Positions 1 to 8,005 of a stretch of DNA of 8,084 nt are shown here, in pieces. A model generated the notes under the pieces. That model had not been told where the DNA came from and made no database searches. It worked only from the letters and a program-made list of their open reading frames with translations. Numbering within the stretch: the first letter of the stretch is position 1; the number at the start of each line of letters is the position of its first letter. Source of the stretch: Xanthomonas translucens pv. translucens DSM 18974 (GTDB taxonomy: Bacteria > Pseudomonadota > Gammaproteobacteria > Xanthomonadales > Xanthomonadaceae); assembly GCF_000331775.1 (NCBI RefSeq), contig NZ_CAPJ01000402.1:1-8084 (forward strand). The letters run 5' to 3'. A program made the translations under genes and the position numbers.

Positions 1-2
1 TT

Positions 3-464
3 TTTCAGAGCCGACTAAGCACGCTGGGTGTCCGCGCCTCGGCGGATGTGGTGCAGCAGGCCGCACCACTGCAAGAGACGGTGCAGCAGGCACAAGCGCT
101 CAATCAACAGCGCCAGCAGCAGCTGGCGCTGGAGGCGCAGCAGCGACAGCAGGAAGGGCCTGGCGGCAGGGGCGGGCCGGTCATGGGTCAAGCCTTGCTT
201 CCATCCCTGAGCAGGTGTCGCCGTGGTTGCGCGTGCACGCGGCAAGCGCCAAGAAGGAAACGGACAGAGACGTCCACGCCCGAGCGACGATGCGGCCCGG
301 CAGCGACAGCCAGTGCAATTGCCAGCCATGCCGACGAATCAAGACGTGCAGCCACTGGGATGGATGCACGCCAGAGAGGTCGCCGGTCATGTGCGAAATC
401 CTCCCCCGCGAACGGGGGGAGGAAGTCAACCCACAGCGTCTTACGCCGCGATCACCAGCGGTAG
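3..464 (+). CDS. 3' end of a glutamine-rich protein, possibly an XVIPCD-type secretion effector; 5' truncated, perhaps decayed
   Basis: This frame is open from the first bases of the window to a TAG at 462-464, so its start lies outside. From about base 35 to 185 it encodes a segment very rich in Gln and Ala, including AQALNQQRQQQLALEAQQRQ (about 90-150), followed by a Gly-rich stretch ending in GGPVMG. Glutamine-rich tails of this style close the XVIPCD domain of Xanthomonadaceae effectors delivered by the X-type type IV secretion system into rival bacteria. The conserved upstream part of that domain is not in view, so the assignment is inference by resemblance. After about base 200 the frame turns rich in Cys, Arg and AGA/AGG codons and no longer looks coding, and it would overlap the 3' end of the converging receptor gene by 13 bases. 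The natural stop may have been lost (codon CAA at 189-191 is one transition from TAA) or a frameshift may lie here. A simple low-complexity protein is the main alternative. Confidence 0.35.
   Translation, partial: FQSRLSTLGVRASADVVQQAAPLQETVQQAQALNQQRQQQLALEAQQRQQEGPGGRGGPVMGQALLPSLSRCRRGCACTRQAPRRKRTETSTPERRCGPAATASAIASHADESRRAATGMDARQRGRRSCAKSSPANGGRKSTHSVLRRDHQR
200..451. other. Stretch without a trusted gene
   Basis: Between the end of the glutamine-rich segment and the stop codon of the first receptor gene no frame on either strand has convincing coding character. The plus-strand frame that stays open here is rich in Cys, Arg and rare Arg codons. The only clear structure is the inverted repeat at 400-422. 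I see no tRNA, insertion-sequence end or CRISPR-like repeat in it. Confidence 0.5.
400..422 (-). terminator. Hairpin behind the first TonB receptor gene, probable terminator
   Basis: Arms CCTCCCCC (400-407) and GGGGGAGG (415-422) are perfect complements around a 7-base loop. Read on the minus strand, the hairpin begins 29 bases after the receptor stop codon and is followed by GATTTCG, so only a short T run is present. Position and stem strength fit a transcription terminator or an mRNA 3'-end stabiliser for the receptor gene. The weak T tract keeps confidence moderate. Confidence 0.5.
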
Positions 465-2836
465 TTGATCCGCCCATACACGTAGGCGCCGTTGAAACCG
501 TACGGCGAGTAGTTGCTGTAGGGCAGCACACCGTAGGTGGCATTGATCAGGTTGGCGGTCTTGTCCGGATACTGGTCCAGCAGATTGTCCGCGCCCAGGG
601 TCAGGGTCCAGTTGTCGCTGGGCTTGAAGCTGGCCGAGGCATCCACCACCCAGTTGGCGTCGTAGGTCTGGTCGCGGGCGGCGCTGGCCGAGTTGCGCAC
701 GGTGAAATCGCCGTAGCGGGTGGCGGCCAGGTTGAGGTCCCAATGCTGCAGCTTCCAGGTGCCGCTGAGCATGATCTTGTCCTTCGGGAAGCTGTCCTCC
801 AGGCGCCCGATTTCGTCGCGGCCCAGGATGGTCTGGGTCGAGCCGATGTCGGCCAGCGCCTGCGGCTGCTCCACCGCGTGGGTGATCTCGGTCTTGCTGT
901 AGCCGTAGCTGGCGGTGAGGTCCAGCGAACTGGCCGCGAACGGGATCGTGTAGGTGCCGACCAGGTCGACGCCGCGGGTGCGGGTGTCGGCCGCATTGCT
1001 GAAGTAGCGCACGCTGGTGACGTTGGAATAGCCCAGGCTGCGCAACTGCGCCAGCACCGCGGCGTCGTTGAGGTTGGAGGACAGCAGGATGCGGTCGTCG
1101 ATCTTGATCTGGTACGCGTCCAGGGTCAGGTACAGGCGCTCGACCGGCTGCAGCACCAGGCCCAGGCTGTAGGACAGCGAGGTCTCAGCCTTCAGCGGCG
1201 CGGCGCCCAGCGCCTGGGCCACGGCGCTGTCCACCGGGAAGGTGCCCGATTCGAAGAAGCTGGCGTTGATGTAGCTGCTGGTCACCGCCTGGTATTGCTG
1301 CTGCGCCAGCGACGGGGCGCGGAAGCCGCTGGCCACGGTGCCGCGCAGCGCCAGCGTGTCGGTGAACGCGTAGCGCGCCGACAGCTTGCCCGAGCTCTTG
1401 CTGCCGAAGTCCGAGTAGTCCTCGTAGCGCCCGGTGAGGCCGGCGGAGAACTTGTCGGTGAAGTCGGCTTCCAGCCCGGCATAGACGGCGTAGTTGTGCC
1501 GGTCCGAATGCACGGCGTTGGCCGACGAGAAGCCGGCGAAGCCCTGCGCGCCGCCGGTCGTGCCGGTGTAGGAGACCGCTTCGCCCGGCGACTGGTTCCA
1601 CTTTTCCTGGCGGTATTCGGCGCCGAAGGACAGCGTCACCGGATAGGCCAGGCCCCAATCCAGCGACTGGGTGAAGTCGGCGTTGACGATGTTCTGGGTG
1701 TATTCCAGCGCGCCGTCGTAGAAGCTGCTCGGGCTGTCGGTGCCGAGGCTGTAATTGATGCTGTTGCGGGTGTTGAAGCCGATCTTGTTGTAGCCGTAGT
1801 TGTAGCTCACGTCCCAGCCGAAGCCGCCGTCGGTGCTGCCCTTGAGCCCGGCCACCAGCGAGCGGTCCTTGGAGGACTGCCCGATCTGCGGCACGTAGCC
1901 GTCGGGATAGGTCTGCGCCAGCAATGCGCTCTGCCCGTTGTGGTTGCGCGAGCGGTAGAACGCGAACGAGGTGATGTCGCGGTTGCCGGCGATGGCGGTG
2001 GCGTAGCCGGTGACGTGGTCGCTGAAACGGAACTCGCCGTTGGCCGCGACCGCGGTCGCATCGACCTGCGGGTCGCCGTAGACGAAGGTGGTCTCGCCGA
2101 TGCCCGGATAGTTGCCGGTGTTCGGCGCGCTGCCCTGGTACGGGCCGGCGCGGTTGGTGGCGTCCTGCTGGCTGATCTGGCCGGCCACATGCACGCTGCC
2201 GCGGCCGTCGCCGAAGCCGATCCCGGTGTCGCCGGAGAGCTGCGACTTGGCGCCGTCGCCGGCCGAGTACTGGCCGTGGTCGATCGCCAGGCTGCCGCCT
2301 TCGCTTGCGCCCTTCAGCACGATGTTGATGACCCCGGCGATGGCGTCGGAGCCGTACTGCGCCGAGGCGCCGTCGCGCAGCACTTCCACGCGCTCGATCG
2401 CCGCGATCGGGATCGCATTGATGTCCACCGCCGAGGCACCGCGGCCGATGCTGCCGTTGACGTTGATCTGCGCGGAGGTGTGGCGGCGCTTGCCGTTGAC
2501 CAGTACCAGCACCTGGTCCGGCGACAGCCCGCGCAACTGCGCCGGGCGGATGCCGCTGGTGCCGTCGGTCAACGCCGGACGCGGGAAGTTCAGCGAGGGC
2601 AGCACGCGCGACAGCGCGGTGGCCAGTTCGGAGGTACCGGTGGATTGCAGCGCTTCGCTGCTGATGATGTCGATCGGCGATTGCGACTCGGCCACGGTGC
2701 GGTCGCTGACCCGGGTGCCGGTGACGATGACGGTGTCGAGGGTGCTCGGGGTGTCGGTGCTGGACTGGGCCAGGACCGGAGGAGCGGCGAGGGCGGAGAG
2801 CAAGGCGCTCGCCAACAGTGACAACGGACGGTTCAT
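452..2836 (-). CDS. TonB-dependent outer-membrane receptor (downstream paralogue)
   Basis: This is a 794-residue ligand-gated outer-membrane channel powered by TonB-ExbB-ExbD. Residues 1-23 form a signal peptide with a hydrophobic core and a VLA|Q cleavage site. The TonB box follows at once (DTVIVTGTR, 34-42), so there is no N-terminal signalling domain and it is not a FecA-type transducer. The plug spans about 48-175 and carries LRGLSPDQVLVLVNGKR (101-117) and EVLRDGASAQYGSDAIAGV (151-169). The remainder is a 22-strand-type barrel with FGAEYRQ (404-410), GFRAPSLAQQ (504-513) and a final aromatic strand ending NYRW; Trp rather than the usual Phe is last. The length is normal for the family. 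The ATG has a GGAG Shine-Dalgarno 5 bases upstream. It is a tandem paralogue of the receptor at 3076-5466, in the same orientation after a 239-base gap that contains a hairpin. The ligand cannot be read from sequence; a siderophore, plant-derived sugar or other small nutrient are all possible. Confidence 0.95.
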   Translation of the reverse strand: MNRPLSLLASALLSALAAPPVLAQSSTDTPSTLDTVIVTGTRVSDRTVAESQSPIDIISSEALQSTGTSELATALSRVLPSLNFPRPALTDGTSGIRPAQLRGLSPDQVLVLVNGKRRHTSAQINVNGSIGRGASAVDINAIPIAAIERVEVLRDGASAQYGSDAIAGVINIVLKGASEGGSLAIDHGQYSAGDGAKSQLSGDTGIGFGDGRGSVHVAGQISQQDATNRAGPYQGSAPNTGNYPGIGETTFVYGDPQVDATAVAANGEFRFSDHVTGYATAIAGNRDITSFAFYRSRNHNGQSALLAQTYPDGYVPQIGQSSKDRSLVAGLKGSTDGGFGWDVSYNYGYNKIGFNTRNSINYSLGTDSPSSFYDGALEYTQNIVNADFTQSLDWGLAYPVTLSFGAEYRQEKWNQSPGEAVSYTGTTGGAQGFAGFSSANAVHSDRHNYAVYAGLEADFTDKFSAGLTGRYEDYSDFGSKSSGKLSARYAFTDTLALRGTVASGFRAPSLAQQQYQAVTSSYINASFFESGTFPVDSAVAQALGAAPLKAETSLSYSLGLVLQPVERLYLTLDAYQIKIDDRILLSSNLNDAAVLAQLRSLGYSNVTSVRYFSNAADTRTRGVDLVGTYTIPFAASSLDLTASYGYSKTEITHAVEQPQALADIGSTQTILGRDEIGRLEDSFPKDKIMLSGTWKLQHWDLNLAATRYGDFTVRNSASAARDQTYDANWVVDASASFKPSDNWTLTLGADNLLDQYPDKTANLINATYGVLPYSNYSPYGFNGAYVYGRINYRW

Positions 2837-2841
2837 GGAAA

Positions 2842-2845
2842 CTCC
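2842..2845 (-). promoter_or_regulatory. Ribosome binding site of the first receptor gene
   Basis: GGAG on the minus strand (CTCC at 2842-2845 on plus) lies 5 bases before the ATG at 2834-2836. It supports that start, which is also the one that places a complete signal peptide at the N-terminus. Confidence 0.65.
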
Positions 2846-2919
2846 AGCAGATGCCGAAATGGCAGACGGGGCCGTCGCTGCGCGATGTCGGCCACGCGGG
2901 CCTGCCCCCAGGGGTCCTT

Positions 2920-2934
2920 ATTATTCTTTAACAA
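2920..2934 (-). promoter_or_regulatory. AT-rich pocket upstream of the first receptor gene, possible promoter
   Basis: In an otherwise GC-rich gap, the minus strand reads TTGTTAAAGAATAAT here. AATAAT (2920-2925) could serve as a -10 element, which would give a leader of about 80 bases before the ATG at 2836. No good -35 hexamer lies 16-18 bases further upstream. Together with the hairpin at 3011-3049 it suggests that this receptor has its own transcript rather than depending only on read-through from the upstream receptor. Confidence 0.25.
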
Positions 2935-3010
2935 TCGCGCCGCAGCGCAGCATGCCTCTGCATTTTCTTATGCTTTTCGGTTCTAAGCGGCAGGGAAGCC
3001 GGCCCCAATG

Positions 3011-3049
3011 GCACAGGCCGCCCCGCGCTGCGGCGGGGGCGGCCTGTGC
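3011..3049 (-). terminator. Perfect 14-bp inverted repeat behind the second receptor gene, probable terminator
   Basis: GCACAGGCCGCCCC (3011-3024) and GGGGCGGCCTGTGC (3036-3049) are exact complements around an 11-base loop. The hairpin begins 26 bases after the receptor stop codon at 3076-3078 in the direction of transcription. No T tract follows (the minus strand continues CATTGGGGCC), so it is not a textbook intrinsic terminator. In very GC-rich bacteria such bare stems are common behind genes and may end transcription or protect the mRNA. The sequence is symmetric enough to act in either direction, but no plus-strand gene ends here. Confidence 0.6.
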
Positions 3050-3075
3050 CGGGTGCGGCAGTGGCGGCTGCGTCG

Positions 3076-5466
3076 TTAGAAGCGGTAGCTCACCCGGCCG
3101 AACCAGTAGCGGCCGTTGAAGCCGAACGGCGACAGCGACGAGTACTGCAGGCCGTTGGAGCGATCCTCGTAGACGTTGTTCAGCGCCGACCGGGTCGGGT
3201 ACTGGTTGGTCAGGTTGTCCACGCCCACGCTGAAGGTGAGGTCGCGCCAGGTGTAGCTGGTGGACACGTTCAACAGCCAGCGCGCGGCGAAGGTCTGGTC
3301 CTGGCTGCCGTCGTCCTCGTTGCCGCGGCGGGTGACCGCGCCGTAGCGGGTGGCGTCGCCGCGCACGCTCCAGCCGGCGCGGTCCCATTCGGCGCTGAGC
3401 ACGTACTTGGTACGCGGGGTAGCGTCGGTCAGCAGCCCCTGGCTGGCGCGCCGGAAATTGGGATCGGAGATTTCCAGGATCTCGGTCTTGTTGTAGTTGG
3501 CGCTGAGGCTCAGGTTGAGCTTGCCGGCCTGGTCGAGATCGAGCAGGTAGCTGCTCACCCAGTCGATGCCGCGGGTGCGGGTGGTGGCGCCGTTGACGAA
3601 GAACTGCACCGCGGTGACCTGGCCGATCGGCTCGGCCAGCGACAGCTGGTCCGAATACAGGATCTGATCCCAGATGCGGATCTGGTACAGGTCCAGGGTG
3701 GAACTGAACGCGGTGCCCGCCTGCCATACCGCACCGAGGCTGTAGTTGCTGGACTTTTCCGGGGTCAGCGGTTTGGCGCCCAGCGCGATGGCCACCGGGT
3801 CGGAGGTGCGGTAGGTGCCGATCTGGGTCAGTTGCCCGTTCTGCAGCAGGGTCACCACCGAGGCGTAGTTCTGCTGTGCCAGTGACGGTGCGCGGAAGCC
3901 GTTGGAGACGGTGCCGCGCAGGGCGAAGGCGTCGTTGAGCTGGTAGCGCGCGGACAGTTTGCCGGAGCGGGTGGAGCCGGCGTCGCTGTAGTCCTCGTAG
4001 CGCGCGGCCAGGCCGCCGGAGAGTTTCTCGGTCAGGTCGGTCTCCAGGTCGGCATAGACCGCATTGCTGTGCCGCTGGAAGTCCCCGGCCACCGCTGGCG
4101 TCAGGCCCGGGAACACCTGCGAACCGCCCGGGTAGGCGCTGCCGGTGTCCGTGTTGATCGTGGTCGGGTCGAAGAAGTAGGAGTCCGGCGAGCCGGCGCT
4201 GACGGCGTACTTGTCCTGCCGGTATTCGGCGCCGAAGGCGAGGTTGACCGGATAAGCCAGGCCCCAGTCGAAGGACTTGCTGAAGTCCGCATTGAGCGCA
4301 CCCTGCCGGTTGCGGAAGCCGCCGGCATTGAAGCGGGTGGGCGAGGCGCCGGTGGTCCGGTACAGATTGGTGTTGATGGTGTTGAGCAGGTTGAAGGTCA
4401 CGTCGTTCTCGCCGTAGTCGGCAGAGACGTCCCAGTTCCAGCCGCTGTCGGTGCTGCCCTTGAGGCCGAGCACCGCGGCGCGGTCGTTGGACGGGTTGTA
4501 GATCTGCGGCAGGAAGCCGTTGGGGTAGATCTCCTGCACGTTGCGGTCGCTATTGTCCCAGGCCCGGTAGTAGCCGTTGGACACCGCCTCGCGGCGGCTG
4601 AAGTTGGTGTAGCCGTACAGGTCGATGCCCGGGGTCAGCGCGTAGCCGAAGCTGAGCAGGCCCTGGTAGGTCTTGACCGCGGGGTCGCCGTAGCGCTGGT
4701 ACGGAATACCGCCGGGATTGTCGGCGCCGGCCAGGGTGGTGGCCTTGTCGGTGTTCCCGGCGCGGTTGGTGTTCATCGCGTTCTGGTAGTTCCAGGACAG
4801 CCGCGCCCAGCCGGGTGCTTCGCCGTCGTTGGCGCCGCCGAAGGCCAACCCGTACGAGCCGTCCACGCCGTTCTGCGCGCCGTCGCCCTTGTCCATGATG
4901 CCGGCGTTGACCGAGACGCTGTTGCTGCCGGGCTTGGCGCCGTGCTTGAGCACGATGTTGACCACCCCGGCGATGGCATCGGAGCCGTACTGCGCCGAGG
5001 CGCCGTCGCGCAGCACCTCGATGCGCGCGATCGCCGACATCGGGATCGAGTTCAGGTCCGCCGGTGCTGAGCCGCGGCCGACCACGGGGTTGTAGTTGAC
5101 CAGCGAGGTGGTGTGGTAGCGCTTGCCGTCCACCAGCACCAGCACCGCGTCGGGCGACAGGCCGCGCAGGGTCGCCGGGCGCAGTGCGTCGTTGCCGTCG
5201 TTGATCGCCGGGCGCGGGAAGTTCAGCGACGGCAGCAGCTTGCCCAGGGCGCTGCCCAGGTCGCTGGCGCCGGTCGCCTGCAGCGATTCGGGGGCGATGA
5301 TATCGATCGGCGATTGCGACTCGGCCACCGTGCGGTCGGCGATGCGGGTGCCGGTGACGATGACGTTGTCCAGGGTCTTGGGCGCCTGGTCTTGCTGGGC
5401 GAAGCTGGTGCCGGAGGCGAGGGCGAGCAGGATGGCGCTGGCCAGGGGGAGGGGGCGGTTCTTCAT
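3076..5466 (-). CDS. TonB-dependent outer-membrane receptor (upstream paralogue)
   Basis: This is a 796-residue TonB-dependent receptor. The frame stays open far upstream, but the real start is the ATG at 5464-5466, because it begins a clean signal peptide (residues 1-23, cleavage SFA|Q) and has GGAG 11 bases before it. A TonB box follows (DNVIVTGTR, 33-41), then a plug of about 47-174 with LRGLSPDAVLVLVDGKR (100-116) and EVLRDGASAQYGSDAIAGV (150-168). The barrel has FGAEYRQ (411-417), GFRAPSLAQQ (523-532) and a last strand ending SYRF, with the C-terminal Phe typical of BAM-assembled outer-membrane proteins. There is no signalling extension, so regulation through a FecI/FecR pair is unlikely. 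It shares motif order, size and signal-peptide length with the receptor at 452-2836, and differs most in the segments expected to form surface loops, which suggests different or broadened ligands. It is divergent from yheS across a 258-base promoter region. The ligand is unknown. Confidence 0.95.
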   Translation of the reverse strand: MKNRPLPLASAILLALASGTSFAQQDQAPKTLDNVIVTGTRIADRTVAESQSPIDIIAPESLQATGASDLGSALGKLLPSLNFPRPAINDGNDALRPATLRGLSPDAVLVLVDGKRYHTTSLVNYNPVVGRGSAPADLNSIPMSAIARIEVLRDGASAQYGSDAIAGVVNIVLKHGAKPGSNSVSVNAGIMDKGDGAQNGVDGSYGLAFGGANDGEAPGWARLSWNYQNAMNTNRAGNTDKATTLAGADNPGGIPYQRYGDPAVKTYQGLLSFGYALTPGIDLYGYTNFSRREAVSNGYYRAWDNSDRNVQEIYPNGFLPQIYNPSNDRAAVLGLKGSTDSGWNWDVSADYGENDVTFNLLNTINTNLYRTTGASPTRFNAGGFRNRQGALNADFSKSFDWGLAYPVNLAFGAEYRQDKYAVSAGSPDSYFFDPTTINTDTGSAYPGGSQVFPGLTPAVAGDFQRHSNAVYADLETDLTEKLSGGLAARYEDYSDAGSTRSGKLSARYQLNDAFALRGTVSNGFRAPSLAQQNYASVVTLLQNGQLTQIGTYRTSDPVAIALGAKPLTPEKSSNYSLGAVWQAGTAFSSTLDLYQIRIWDQILYSDQLSLAEPIGQVTAVQFFVNGATTRTRGIDWVSSYLLDLDQAGKLNLSLSANYNKTEILEISDPNFRRASQGLLTDATPRTKYVLSAEWDRAGWSVRGDATRYGAVTRRGNEDDGSQDQTFAARWLLNVSTSYTWRDLTFSVGVDNLTNQYPTRSALNNVYEDRSNGLQYSSLSPFGFNGRYWFGRVSYRF

Positions 5467-5477
5467 CGGTAGGGAGA

Positions 5478-5481
5478 CTCC
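5478..5481 (-). promoter_or_regulatory. Ribosome binding site that fixes the start of the second receptor
   Basis: GGAG on the minus strand (CTCC on plus at 5478-5481) lies 11 bases before the ATG at 5464-5466. The spacing is slightly long but usable. It matters because the same frame remains open upstream through the promoter region and across yheS, and only this site precedes a signal peptide. Confidence 0.5.
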
Positions 5482-5542
5482 ATTGGCTGGGGCTGGGGGA
5501 GGGAGCGCGTGTTGCGGCGCAGCGATAAGTCCGAGTGATTGA

Positions 5543-5572
5543 AATATGTTTTTAACCAAGGTGTGTATACAA
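5543..5572 (-). promoter_or_regulatory. Candidate sigma-70 promoter for the second receptor gene
   Basis: On the minus strand TTGTAT (plus 5567-5572) and CATATT (plus 5543-5548) are separated by 18 bases, a reasonable -35/-10 pair in the most AT-rich part of the divergent region. Transcription would start near 5536, giving a leader of about 70 bases before the ATG at 5466. The match to consensus is partial and has no experimental support. Confidence 0.4.
5563..5571. promoter_or_regulatory. Short palindrome overlapping the candidate -35 box, possible operator
   Basis: TGTATACA (5564-5571) is a perfect 8-bp palindrome, and GTGTATAC (5563-5570) fits the GT-N-TA-N-AC pattern described for HutC-subgroup GntR regulators. 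It overlaps the -35 hexamer proposed for the second receptor gene, where a repressor would act. A motif this short can arise by chance, and no regulator gene is adjacent. Confidence 0.2.
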
Positions 5573-5612
5573 AATCGGCCAGAAACCGTGTTGGGGTGCC
5601 GGGTTGGATCAA

Positions 5613-5640
5613 ATGCGAAGTCCTGTTTTCGTATGCGAAG
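5613..5640. repeat. Pair of 8-bp direct repeats in the divergent promoter region
   Basis: ATGCGAAG occurs at 5613-5620 and again at 5633-5640, exactly 20 bases apart, close to two helical turns. Spaced direct repeats in a promoter region can be tandem activator sites, but the unit is short and may be coincidence. Confidence 0.25.
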
Positions 5641-5687
5641 CGATGCTGCGATCCTGGGATGGGGTGGGCCATTCCGGACGAAGCGGA

Positions 5688-5693
5688 TACACT
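5688..5693 (+). promoter_or_regulatory. Candidate -10 element for yheS
   Basis: TACACT (in GGATACACTG) resembles a sigma-70 -10 box. It would start a transcript near 5700 with a leader of about 25 bases before the GTG at 5725. No recognisable -35 hexamer sits 17 bases upstream (TGGGCC at 5665-5670). If correct, it excludes the in-frame ATG at 5659 as a start, since that lies upstream of the transcript. Confidence 0.35.
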
Positions 5694-5724
5694 GCCTTCT
5701 CGAACGTCGAGTGCTCCCTTCCCC

Positions 5725-7581
<1,857 letters not shown>

Positions 7582-7591
7582 GCGGCGTGCG

Positions 7592-7628
7592 CGTTGCGGC
7601 GGCGCAACGTACGCGGCTGCATGCGTAC
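7592..7628 (+). terminator. Two adjacent hairpins behind yheS, probable terminator region
   Basis: The first stem pairs CGTTGCG (7592-7598) with CGCAACG (7603-7609) around a 4-base loop, 10 bases after the yheS stop. The second pairs GTACGC (7609-7614) with GCGTAC (7623-7628) around an 8-base loop. They share base 7609, so they are adjacent or mutually exclusive by one pair. Neither is followed by a T tract, so termination is inferred from position and stem strength only. Confidence 0.4.
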
Positions 7629-7678
7629 GCTGGCGCCGTTAAGCTGTGGCGCGACGCAAGCAAAGCAGGGCGGCCACC

Positions 7679-7987
7679 ATGATCAGCGGCATCATCAGCC
7701 CGGATGACCACCTGGCCGCGCAGCGCCTGCACACCCGGCCGTAGCTGCGGCGCGGCTTGGCGATACTGGCGGCGGCGCTGCTGGTCGGGCTGTTGCTGGT
7801 GCTGTGGTTGCCGCCCGACCTCCGGGTATTCGGCGCCTCGCTGACCTGTGCCGCCGGCGGCGGGCTGATCGGCCTTGGCGTGACGCGTGCATGGTGTCCG
7901 GTCGCGCCTGCTGCCGGAGTGCGCTCGTGGGGCTGTGGCGTGTCCGGCTCGATCATGCAGGCCGGCGTCGACAGCGCGACTAGCTGA
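7679..7987 (+). pseudogene. Interrupted small membrane-protein gene, YcxB-like N-terminus
   Basis: From ATG 7679 the frame reads MISGIISPDDHLAAQRLHTRP, meets TAG at 7742-7744 (codon 22), then continues as LRRGLAILAAALLVGLLLVL without a frame change. Residues about 27-44 and 50-68 are two hydrophobic, membrane-type segments separated by LPPDLR. An opening of the form 'SPDDHLAAQRLH' followed by a pair of membrane helices resembles YcxB-family proteins, which then carry a cytoplasmic domain; this is recognition from memory. Here the domain is missing: after W72 the frame turns into a low-information tail ending at TGA 7985-7987, so a frameshift or deletion near 7895 is likely as well. The protein would be about 100 residues against the roughly 160-180 expected. 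The upstream AGGGCGG is a weak ribosome site. A TTG at 7757 could restart translation after the stop, but the most likely reading is a dead gene. Confidence 0.55.
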
Positions 7988-8005
7988 TGCGCCGCGCACC
8001 GCCTG

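Noticed and set aside
90..155. CAG-rich stretch considered as a microsatellite or CRISPR-like repeat
   Set aside because: The CAG/GCG units are irregular and in frame with a Gln/Ala-rich protein tail; there are no fixed-length repeats with spacers.
215..2821. An 868-codon open frame on the plus strand across the first receptor gene
   Set aside because: It is the antisense shadow of the receptor. Its product is a monotonous Val/Ala/Gly/Arg-rich string without domains, as expected when G/C third positions keep the complementary frame open, while the minus strand encodes a complete receptor.
2852..2876. Two tiny hairpins (TGCC/GGCA and GACG/CGTC) in the leader of the first receptor, considered as a riboswitch or attenuator
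   Set aside because: Four-base stems are expected by chance in GC-rich DNA and no known riboswitch core is visible.
4069..5070. A 333-codon plus-strand frame across the second receptor gene
   Set aside because: It is an antisense shadow, Val/Ala/Gly-rich like the others, inside a gene with clear plug and barrel motifs on the minus strand.
5539..5724. In-frame N-terminal extension of yheS starting at ATG 5539
   Set aside because: The 62 residues have no family resemblance and include the AT-rich promoter DNA of the divergent receptor; ABC-F proteins begin directly with the first strand found after GTG 5725.
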